A DNA stretch of 64,000 nt from Nonomuraea sp. NBC_00507 (GTDB lineage: Bacteria > Actinomycetota > Actinomycetes > Streptosporangiales > Streptosporangiaceae). The notes under the pieces were generated by a model. That model was not told the DNA's origin, did not search any database, and saw only the letters and a list, made by a program, of their open reading frames with translations. Position 1 is the stretch's first letter. Each line of letters begins with the position of its first letter. The translations under genes were made by a program, and so were the position numbers. Positions 57,940 through 64,000 of the stretch are shown here, piece by piece. The stretch lies in the NCBI RefSeq assembly GCF_036013525.1, contig NZ_CP107854.1, positions 134,863 to 198,862 of the forward strand, in the 5' to 3' direction.

Positions 57940-58083
57940 TCAGCTACTCGAACCTAGGTGCCTGCGCTCTTGAAGTTCCTGACCGAGGTCAACGACGTCG
58001 CCGATCGTGAGCCCTAGGGTGCTGGTCTCGGTCTCGGCGAGATGTTCCATCGCAAGGTCGTACTGCTCGCACTGGACGCACAT
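57940..58083 (-). CDS. 47-aa protein with N-terminal CxxC
   Basis: Starts MCVQCEQYDLAMEHLAETET and continues with LGLTIGDVVDLGQELQERR. Last gene of the minus-strand operon that starts at 60171; 23 bp after the previous stop. Confidence 0.5.
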   Translation of the reverse strand: MCVQCEQYDLAMEHLAETETSTLGLTIGDVVDLGQELQERRHLGSSS

Positions 58084-58106
58084 GGTGATCTCCGGGTTCG
58101 GTGGGC

Positions 58107-58271
58107 TTACTGTCTGGGTCTGCCCGATCGGGCAGGCTCGGGGGCGAGGTCGAGGACCGCCTCCAGGTGTTGAACGGCCTCCTCATAGCGATCCACTGCC
58201 GCGACTTGGTCCGCGACGCTGGCCTGGACAGCCTCGATCAGCTCGGCCTCTTCGGGGGTCAGGTCATCCAT
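58107..58271 (-). CDS. Small acidic helical protein
   Basis: A 54-aa protein (MDDLTPEEAELIEAVQASVA, YEEAVQHLEAVLDLAPEPA). AAAGGAA lies upstream of the ATG. Function unknown. Confidence 0.55.
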   Translation of the reverse strand: MDDLTPEEAELIEAVQASVADQVAAVDRYEEAVQHLEAVLDLAPEPARSGRPRQ

Positions 58272-58342
58272 GGCTTCATTTCCTTTCACGGAAGCCGGGC
58301 TCGCGGAACCTGAGGCCGGCCGCATCGAGGCGGGCTTCAGCC

Positions 58343-58702
58343 TCAAGCCGCGGGTCGTGGGTGTGCGCCAGGTCCAGGCACGGGGGCGTCTAGCTCTGCC
58401 TGAATGGCGGCCTGTTCGGCGCGGTCGGTCGGGCCCGGGATGGTTGTGGGCTGCTGCCCAGGTATTGGGGACGTGACCAGGTGGCCGGCGGCGCCGGGTG
58501 AGCCTGCCGAGCTCGGGGCGACGCCGTCGGCGGGGGGAGCCGACGTCGGTGAGCCGGTGCCGGGCTGATCCTCGCCGCCGCGGTCTGCCTCGAGTCCCCT
58601 GCCGGGCGCCGCGGCCGCCGGTGAGCCGGCGGCCACGCCGGCGCTGGCGGAGGTCCGAACGAGGTGATCGTCGATGGTCAGCGTGGGGGAGTGAGCGGTC
58701 AT
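58343..58702 (-). CDS. Disordered small protein containing two repeat copies
   Basis: A 119-aa Pro/Ala/Gly-rich protein whose ATG overlaps the previous stop. The first 20 residues (MTAHSPTLTIDDHLVRTSAS) look like the original gene; the middle contains translated copies of the GC palindrome near 58612 and 58545 (AAGSPAAAA, GTGSPTS). The frame has stayed open through them. Confidence 0.5.
   Translation of the reverse strand: MTAHSPTLTIDDHLVRTSASAGVAAGSPAAAAPGRGLEADRGGEDQPGTGSPTSAPPADGVAPSSAGSPGAAGHLVTSPIPGQQPTTIPGPTDRAEQAAIQAELDAPVPGPGAHPRPAA
58605..58635 (-). repeat. GC palindrome repeat inside a coding frame
   Basis: Plus strand reads GCGGCCGCCGGTGAGCCGGC; minus-strand translation gives AAGSPAAA in frame. 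Confidence 0.6.
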
Positions 58703-60171
58703 CAGGTGCCAGACGTGGTTCCGCAGTGCTCGGCGTCCAGGTCGGGCTGTTCGGTGGTGTCTTCGTGGGTGTCTTGGTTGGGGTCGTGGTGCGGCTGGTT
58801 GTCGATGGCGGTGAGGTGGTCGCGGCGGATCCGTTCCACCATCGCGTCCCGCTGTTGCCCGGCCGTCTTGATCCGGTGGTCCCATTCGTGCGATCGGGCC
58901 AGCTGGACGGCCTCTTGCGGGGAGACCTTGTCGTTGGCGGCGATGAGCGCGGCCGACAGCACCGTCATGAGGTGGTTGCCGCCGTTGTCGCCGGAGAATT
59001 CGGCGGCGTAGGTGGCGATCGTGTCGAGCAGCGCCTGGACCGGGTCCGGTGTGGGGTGCACCGGTTGCGGCTCGGCCAGGAGCTCGTCGGCGTCGAGGTC
59101 GAGGTCGGCGAGCGCGGTGTCGATCTCGTGGCGGGCGGTGCCTGGGATCAGGTCCAGTGGCACCTCTGGCCGTCCGATCCGGAGCACTGTCTGCAGGGCT
59201 CCGTACAGGGTGTGGCCGGCGGGCGTGTGGATGCGGGTGGCGGCGTCGGTCGCGAGTGCGGTGACGATGCGGTCGATCACGCACGGCGTGTCGGCGTGTC
59301 GGGCAGCCAGCCAGGTGTCGACGTCCTGCTCGGATACCTCGGGCAGCAGGTCGATCAGGGTGAGCAGGTGGGCGGCCGTGTCGCGCTGCAGCGGCAAGGT
59401 GACGTCGATCCGGTTGGGGTCGGCCAGCCATGACAGCAGGACGCGGGACGCGGGCGGCGTCGCGGCCCAGGAGCTGAGGAGTGCGAGAGCTTGCCGATCC
59501 TGTGCGGTGAGCCTGGTGCAGTCGGCGGTGGTGACGTTTCGCAGCGCGTCGGTGATGTCGAGGACGTCGAACGCGGTCAGCTGCTGCTGAGGTTCGGCCG
59601 TGCAGGTGAGCAGGTGGGCCAGGTGGGGGGCCTTGTTGTGCGCTTCGTCGAGCATCTTGTCGGCGAGGGAGTGCAGCGTGGACGCGTGGCCGGCGTTGAA
59701 GCTGTCCGGCTCGTACAGCGCGTTGCTGATGGCGGTCCTCTCCTCATCCGACAGGTCGCAGATGATCTGGATGCTGCGGAACGTCAGTTCGTCGTCGTCG
59801 GTCACCGTGCCGATGGCGGCGTGGCGGACGGCCTTGGCATGGCGGGCGTTCAGCCACGCTTCGCCCTCGGCGTCGCTCGGGTCCGGCAGGGTGTCGTCGC
59901 CGTTGACGTGCAACAAGTGCATGGCCAGCGCGTCCGACATCGGCAGCGTCGCGGTCTCGTTGGCGAGCTTGGCGGCGAGCATGCGGGTGATGCCGCGCAG
60001 CCTGGGCGCGTAGGTGAGCAGCGCGAGGGCCTGGCGATCGCGGGCGTTCAGGCTGGTGCAGTTCCAGGCGACGGCGTTGCGGATCGCCTCGGCGATGTCG
60101 AAGACGTCGAACGGCGTCAACGGGCTGGTGGTCTGCGTGGTGTCGGGAGCGGCTGCGGTGATGGTGGTCAC
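58702..60171 (-). CDS. Large hypothetical protein with internal duplication
   Basis: A 489-aa acidic helical protein made of two related halves: PFDVFDIAEAIRNAVAWNCT...RDRQALALLTYA at residue 20 and AFDVLDITDALRNVTTADCT...RDRQALALLSSWA at residue 200. A C-terminal Asp/His/Thr-rich tail follows. The GTG has AAAGGA upstream. No family is recognised. It is the first gene of a four-gene operon behind a TGATGTATT-class box. Confidence 0.6.
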   Translation of the reverse strand: MTTITAAAPDTTQTTSPLTPFDVFDIAEAIRNAVAWNCTSLNARDRQALALLTYAPRLRGITRMLAAKLANETATLPMSDALAMHLLHVNGDDTLPDPSDAEGEAWLNARHAKAVRHAAIGTVTDDDELTFRSIQIICDLSDEERTAISNALYEPDSFNAGHASTLHSLADKMLDEAHNKAPHLAHLLTCTAEPQQQLTAFDVLDITDALRNVTTADCTRLTAQDRQALALLSSWAATPPASRVLLSWLADPNRIDVTLPLQRDTAAHLLTLIDLLPEVSEQDVDTWLAARHADTPCVIDRIVTALATDAATRIHTPAGHTLYGALQTVLRIGRPEVPLDLIPGTARHEIDTALADLDLDADELLAEPQPVHPTPDPVQALLDTIATYAAEFSGDNGGNHLMTVLSAALIAANDKVSPQEAVQLARSHEWDHRIKTAGQQRDAMVERIRRDHLTAIDNQPHHDPNQDTHEDTTEQPDLDAEHCGTTSGT

Positions 60172-60218
60172 GATCCGCGTCCTTTCAGCATGTGGAAGAA
60201 GGGTTATACTCCAATTTG

Positions 60219-60234
60219 ATATTAAAATACATCA
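60219..60234 (-). promoter_or_regulatory. TGATGTATT-class box
   Basis: Minus strand reads TGATGTATTTTAATAT, 48 bp upstream of the operon's first GTG. Confidence 0.65.
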
Positions 60235-60390
60235 ATAGATGGCGGTGTCAATGCCGTGGTCCGAGGTGATGTGGCACATTTGCGCCCGCCGCGCGAGCGC
60301 GCCGCCAGGTACTGCCGGGGGCGTGTGCCTATGACGTCGGCGTGCCACAGCGTGCACCGTCGGTTAGTGCCTTGCGACGAGCTCGAGGTT

Positions 60391-60600
60391 GGTGTGCTCC
60401 TCGAGGGAGTCGGCTCACCGGCAGCCTCGGCGCCGGCGGTCCTGCAGGGAAGCAGCGCTACGAGGTGGTCAGGGCTCGACGGGTGACCTGTTTGACTCGG
60501 CCGGTTGCGCGGCCGCGGAGGTGGAGATCCTGCAGCTGGTCGACCGACGCCGGTGAGCCGGCGCCGTGGTGCGGTGTCGCAGGCGGGGCCGGAGCCGGGG
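60391..60600 (+). repeat. Repeat unit, copy 1
   Basis: Contains GTGTGCTCCTCGAGGG, an inward GCTCACCGG palindrome, GACGGGTGACCTGTTT, CAGCTGGTCGACCG and an outward GCCGGTGAGCCGGCGCCG, in the same order and spacing as 63248-63455. Confidence 0.65.
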
Positions 60601-61649
60601 TTTCGGCGCCTCCGCGACCGTCGCGGTGCAACCTCCGGTGTCACGATGCCCGGCCTCGTCCTTGTCGGCCTTGAAGATAGGTTCAGCGGCCGGCTCGCCT
60701 GTGGGCCAGCGTGCCCTCGAGGAGCACACCAACCTCGAGCTCGTTGAAAAGCGCCGGCAGCGAGGCTGTCTGTGGGCCGAACCGGACCATGGGGGGCTGT
60801 CACCCCTGGGGATAGACGTCTGTGAGCGGAGGTTGGTCGAGGGCGCTCCGGAGCGGGCCTGCGGCGGCCGGGCTGGCCGGCTCACCGGCGGGGTGCTGGC
60901 GTGCGGGAGCGTCGAGGCGGGCTGCCGTCGTGGTGAGGCTGTGAGGATCCCGGCCGAGGCCGCCGACCGCAGGGGAAATGATTTTTAAAGCCCTCAATTT
61001 ATGGGGTGCGGGAAATCTTTTCTTCTTCCGAGATTTCCAGAAGGGGCCTTTTGCATTGGGTGTCGATTCGGACCGACGACCGCGCAGAGGGTCCCCGGGT
61101 GAGGCAGCTGCCGTCAGGGGAGGTGCCGGCGTGGTCGTCGGTCTCCGTCCTTGCGTGGAGCTGGAGGATGAGGGTGCCCGTGGAGCCCCGGGTGGTGGGG
61201 GCGGGTTTCCTCGTCCCGAATCGTCAGGCTGTGCGGCTAACAGAGCCTGATAAGGGTTGGGGCGCACGCTCCAGACCAAAGGAGAAGTGAGCCGTTAATT
61301 TGAGCCCCGACGGAGCTCGTGGATCCACCCTGCCTCCCAGAAGAGTGTTGGAGAGGAAAGTGGGACGAAGCCGGACGCTGTCGGCCGCTCGGCGACAGGG
61401 TGGCGTTGACCAGGGCCGGAGCGGGGATTGTCAGGCCTTGTCGCGTGAACAGCGGACAATCGCGCCGGCGGTTGGACGGCGGGGGCTGGCCGGCTGACAA
61501 AGCACCGACAGGTACGCAGGGCGCGTGTAGGGGCAAGCCGGGCACGATGGAGGGAACGGGCGCGCGCGGGCAATCCCCACGGCTAGGGGACGCGCGATGA
61601 CCCGGAGCTCCAGACCAATACGCGGTTCCCCCGACGAAGTGAGGTCGCT
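60601..61649. other. Gene-poor region with AT-rich patch and hairpin
   Basis: No convincing gene. A palindrome copy lies near 60871. At 61011-61038 an 8-bp stem GGAAATCT/AGATTTCC sits in an unusually AT-rich patch (60975-61045) that could hold a promoter or regulatory RNA element. Confidence 0.45.
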
Positions 61650-62087
61650 ATGCATGAGTCCCGTACCCCCCGTCCGACGGTGGACGTGCACCCGTCCTCG
61701 CCCGCGGCCGACCAGCCCGCGGGCGAGGACGAGGAGGACAGTCCGGCCGAAGGCGGTCCGGCCGGCGGTAGCGGCGCTGTCCTCGAGCCGGTCGCGCCAC
61801 CGGAGAAGGCGCCGGTCAGCGCGACCGGGCAGCCCGTCCCGCAGCAGCCCAGTCCCGAGGCTGCGGCGCACGCGTCCACGGGCGCCTCCACGCCCGTGGA
61901 GAAGCTGCCGTGGTGGTGGTTCGTCAGCTTCTTGATCATCTTCGGGATGTTCTCGGCCCTGGTCGTGGTGCTGGTCGCCAACGGCCAGCCCCTGCCCGTG
62001 GCCCTCGGGGTTCCGGGCGCGTTGAGCGCGGCGGCACTCGGCGTGCTGTCATGGCTGCGCCGGCTGGCTCACCGGCGGCAGGCCTGA
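61650..62087 (+). CDS. Pro-rich protein with C-terminal membrane hairpin
   Basis: A 145-aa protein. Residues 1-85 are Pro/Glu/Ala-rich and disordered; residues 88-111 (WWWFVSFLIIFGMFSALVVV) and 115-133 (PVALGVPGALSAAALGVLSW) are membrane segments; an Arg-rich tail follows. GAGG lies upstream of the ATG. It precedes a regulator gene by 12 bp in the same operon. Confidence 0.65.
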   Translation: MHESRTPRPTVDVHPSSPAADQPAGEDEEDSPAEGGPAGGSGAVLEPVAPPEKAPVSATGQPVPQQPSPEAAAHASTGASTPVEKLPWWWFVSFLIIFGMFSALVVVLVANGQPLPVALGVPGALSAAALGVLSWLRRLAHRRQA

Positions 62088-62099
62088 GAGGGGGCCGCG

Positions 62100-63086
62100 A
62101 TGGGAAACAAACGCAAGCCGATCCTCGATGACGGCCCCATCGGCCAGTTCGCCCAGCGGCTGCGGGACCGGATGGACGAGGTCGTCCCCGCGCTGACCTT
62201 CCGCGCCATGAAGCAGAAGGCGTTCTGCTCGCACGCGGTGCTGGCCGAGGCGTGCGCGGGCAAGAAGCTGCCGAGCTGGGTGGTGACCGAGGCGTTTGTC
62301 CGTGCGTGTGGCGCCGACGACGCCGAGGTGAAGGCCTGGCACGAAGACTGGCTGCAGACACAGCGGTCGGTTGGCCGGCTGCGGCGCAAGCTCGGGCAGG
62401 CCGATGTCGTGGTGCCCACGCACACCGACACCGGCCTGCCGGTCCGCGATGGCCGGTTGCGGCCGGTCGAGGTGGACCTGGCCGACCCGGAAGCGTGCGT
62501 GCCACGGCCGGAGACGATCCAGACCTTCGACGACCTGCTCTACCAGCTGCGGGTCCTGAGGATCGCGGTGGGCAATCCGAGCCTGCGTGATCTGTCCCGG
62601 CACACGAGGGTCCCGGTCAGCACGCTCGGCAACCTGTTCAGCGGCCGGCGTCCCAGCTACGAGGTGTTCATGCAAGTGGTGACCACCTTGGTCGGACCGG
62701 ACGGTCTGGGAGGCGAACGCCAGGTCTGGCGGGAGGCATGGACGCGGGCTGAGTACAACCGGATACGCCCGGACTTGACCCGGCGCCGCCGGGTCGGCAA
62801 TGTGTTCATGCTGTCGGAGCAGCAGGACGCGGGGCCGACCGCCGGCATCGTCGCCGAGTTGCCGCCTGGCGTGGCCGCGACCCTGCTCGCCAGCCTGCCC
62901 CAGCATGTCGCGGCCGGCATCATCAGCGAGATGCCGCCTGCCAAGGCGCAGGCGGTGCTCACGGCGATGTGGCAGGTGCACGGCACGGTTGAGGCAGACA
63001 GCGCCACCGCGAGGAACGGTGCGCAGAACGGGGCGTCGCAGGAGCAGCCACCGGGCCGTGCGATACAGGCACGCGCGGCCGGGTAG
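62100..63086 (+). CDS. Helix-turn-helix regulator-like protein
   Basis: A 328-aa protein with two XRE-like regions: residues 33-80 (MKQKAFCSHAVLAEACAGKK) and 145-195 (LRDLSRHTRVPVSTLGNLFS). Near residue 250 is PPGVAATLLASLPQHVAAGI, a small helical repeat reminiscent of MgtE N-domains. GAGAGGGGG lies before the ATG. Probably a DNA-binding regulator of the element. Confidence 0.65.
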   Translation: MGNKRKPILDDGPIGQFAQRLRDRMDEVVPALTFRAMKQKAFCSHAVLAEACAGKKLPSWVVTEAFVRACGADDAEVKAWHEDWLQTQRSVGRLRRKLGQADVVVPTHTDTGLPVRDGRLRPVEVDLADPEACVPRPETIQTFDDLLYQLRVLRIAVGNPSLRDLSRHTRVPVSTLGNLFSGRRPSYEVFMQVVTTLVGPDGLGGERQVWREAWTRAEYNRIRPDLTRRRRVGNVFMLSEQQDAGPTAGIVAELPPGVAATLLASLPQHVAAGIISEMPPAKAQAVLTAMWQVHGTVEADSATARNGAQNGASQEQPPGRAIQARAAG

Positions 63087-63247
63087 CTCCGGGCCGCGCT
63101 CGGCGGGCGGCCCAGGTCCTGGGCTCGGGCTCGGCGCCCGCCGAGGTCTGCTCCCACGTCGGGCTATTCCACACGTGGAGGGCGGCGGTGATGCTGTGGG
63201 TCCGAGCCGCTGAGGTACATCGGCCGGTGCCTTTCGTCGAGTAGAGG

Positions 63248-63455
63248 TTGTGCTCCTCGAGGGCGCCGGCTCACCGGCGGCCGCGGCGCCCAGCGAGCCG
63301 GCAGGGGAGCAGGGCGACCAGGTGGTCGGGGCCTCGACGGGTGACCTGTTTGGCTCGTTCGGTCGCGCGGCCGCGGTGGAGGTCCTCCAGCTGGTCGACC
63401 GCCGCCGGTGAGCCGGCGCCGCGTGTGGTGCCGCGGGGCCGGGGACTCACAGTCG
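63248..63455 (+). repeat. Repeat unit, copy 2
   Basis: Same layout as 60391-60600 and about three quarters identical by eye; bounded by GGCGCCGGCTCACCGGCGGC and GCCGCCGGTGAGCCGGCGCC, which are exact inverted repeats of each other. Confidence 0.65.
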
Positions 63456-63710
63456 ACGTACGACGGTGTTGCCCGGCAGGGCGACGGGGCGGTCGCAGGC
63501 GGTGCAGGTGTAGCCCGCGGGAGTTGTCGCGACGTGCTGGCTGTCAGCTTGCCCATACACCAGGACCGCCCCATCTTTCGTGAGGCGGGTGGGGTGGGAG
63601 AACACCAGCAGCGTCCGCTCGGCGATGCGATTGTGGGCGCCGCAGGCCGGGCAAATCATGTGGCCGTTCGCGAAACGAACCTCACTGGCCTCGGGTGGCG
63701 TCATGCTCAT
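63447..63710 (-). CDS. Zinc-ribbon protein
   Basis: An 87-aa protein with two Cys pairs, CPACGAHN near residue 20 and CTACDRP near 70, giving a four-Cys zinc ribbon. The ATG at MSMTPPEAS is chosen, with the second Met also possible. The C-terminal codons overlap the repeat unit. No family is recognised. Confidence 0.65.
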   Translation of the reverse strand: MSMTPPEASEVRFANGHMICPACGAHNRIAERTLLVFSHPTRLTKDGAVLVYGQADSQHVATTPAGYTCTACDRPVALPGNTVVRRL

Positions 63711-63752
63711 GGATCACGGTCCAGGTCGTTGGGCCAACAGGTGGTAGGGGTG

Positions 63753-64000
63753 TCAGGTCCGGTCGTTGATCTGCTTGAAGAACCAGGCGCCGGGGCTGTC
63801 GGCCTCGGTGGCGAGCCAGTCGGCGGTGCCGTCGTCGGTGCTGTGGGCGATGTCGGCGATGATGCCGGCCAGGGTGGTGTCGCTGTCGACGAGGTGGCCC
63901 AGGCGGGTGGCGGCGCGGGTGTAGACCTCGTCGTCGCCGATGATGGCGTCGGCCACGTCGGAGTCGAAGTGGTCCTTCAGGTGCCGGGTCGTCGCCTCGA
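63753..64000 (-). CDS. Hypothetical acidic protein, N-terminus beyond window
   Basis: At least 82 residues visible (ATTRHLKDHFDSDVADAIIG, then TRLGHLVDSDTTLAGIIADI) ending FKQINDRT. The frame continues past the window edge; an internal GTG at 63956 is an alternative start. Confidence 0.6.
   Translation of the reverse strand, partial: EATTRHLKDHFDSDVADAIIGDDEVYTRAATRLGHLVDSDTTLAGIIADIAHSTDDGTADWLATEADSPGAWFFKQINDRT

Noticed and set aside
60240..63450. Integron attC sites suggested by paired inverted palindromes
   Set aside because: The R box core GTTRRRY/RYYYAAC is absent and no integrase gene is seen.

Overview
The window is very GC-rich DNA with SD-type ribosome binding sites, many GTG starts and actinobacterial protein families (XRE regulators, STAS antagonist, KAP NTPase, IS3 transposase, DnaE1-type polymerase). 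It reads as a mobile or accessory region of an actinomycete, probably part of a large plasmid, integrated element or phage-plasmid. Evidence for this is a plasmid-Rep-like protein, a second-type replicative polymerase gene, a phage-type endonuclease VII, an ADP-ribosyltransferase, a huge tRNA array and dozens of small unknown genes. The exact taxon and replicon type are inference.

Layout. 1-12.5 kb: small regulators and membrane proteins, two tiny Gly/Trp-rich peptide genes that each end in the same residues and are each followed by a hairpin terminator, a HEPN-motif protein, a KAP-type membrane NTPase, a STAS protein and several gene remnants. 12.85-18.04 kb: 38 tRNA or tRNA-like genes, all on the minus strand, whose anticodons cover all twenty amino acids; the array is interrupted by a 70-aa gene and by an endonuclease VII gene on the opposite strand. 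18.8-24.6 kb: a minus-strand operon (D-Ala-D-Ala ligase family, fold-type II PLP serine racemase/threonine dehydratase, C39-like peptidase, M55 D-aminopeptidase) divergent from a fused XRE regulator-peptide deformylase. Together these look like a D-amino-acid/cell-wall remodelling module. 24.6-26.2 kb: an IS3-family element. 26.3-41.8 kb: accessory genes of mostly unknown function, including a class II glutamine amidotransferase domain, a gamma-glutamylcyclotransferase-like protein, an ADP-ribosyltransferase, a papain/transglutaminase-like protein, a repeat protein and a DGQHR-domain protein. 41.9-45.5 kb: dnaE. 45.5-64 kb: phosphotransferase, a Rep-like protein with embedded palindromes, two minus-strand operons and one plus-strand chain of overlapping small genes, separated by gene-poor DNA.

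Two sequence signals tie the window together. First, an AT-rich box (TGATGTATT-N-TAATA on the transcribed strand) lies just upstream of seven separate minus-strand operons, and a related box centred on TTGCATGCAA lies upstream of five more transcription units; these look like element-specific promoters or operators. Second, a GC-rich palindrome (core CCGGCTCACCGGCGG) occurs at least 17 times, mostly in gene-poor stretches and often as opposed pairs that bound 150-330 bp units, two of which are long inverted copies of each other 55 kb apart. No CRISPR array and no rRNA gene were seen.
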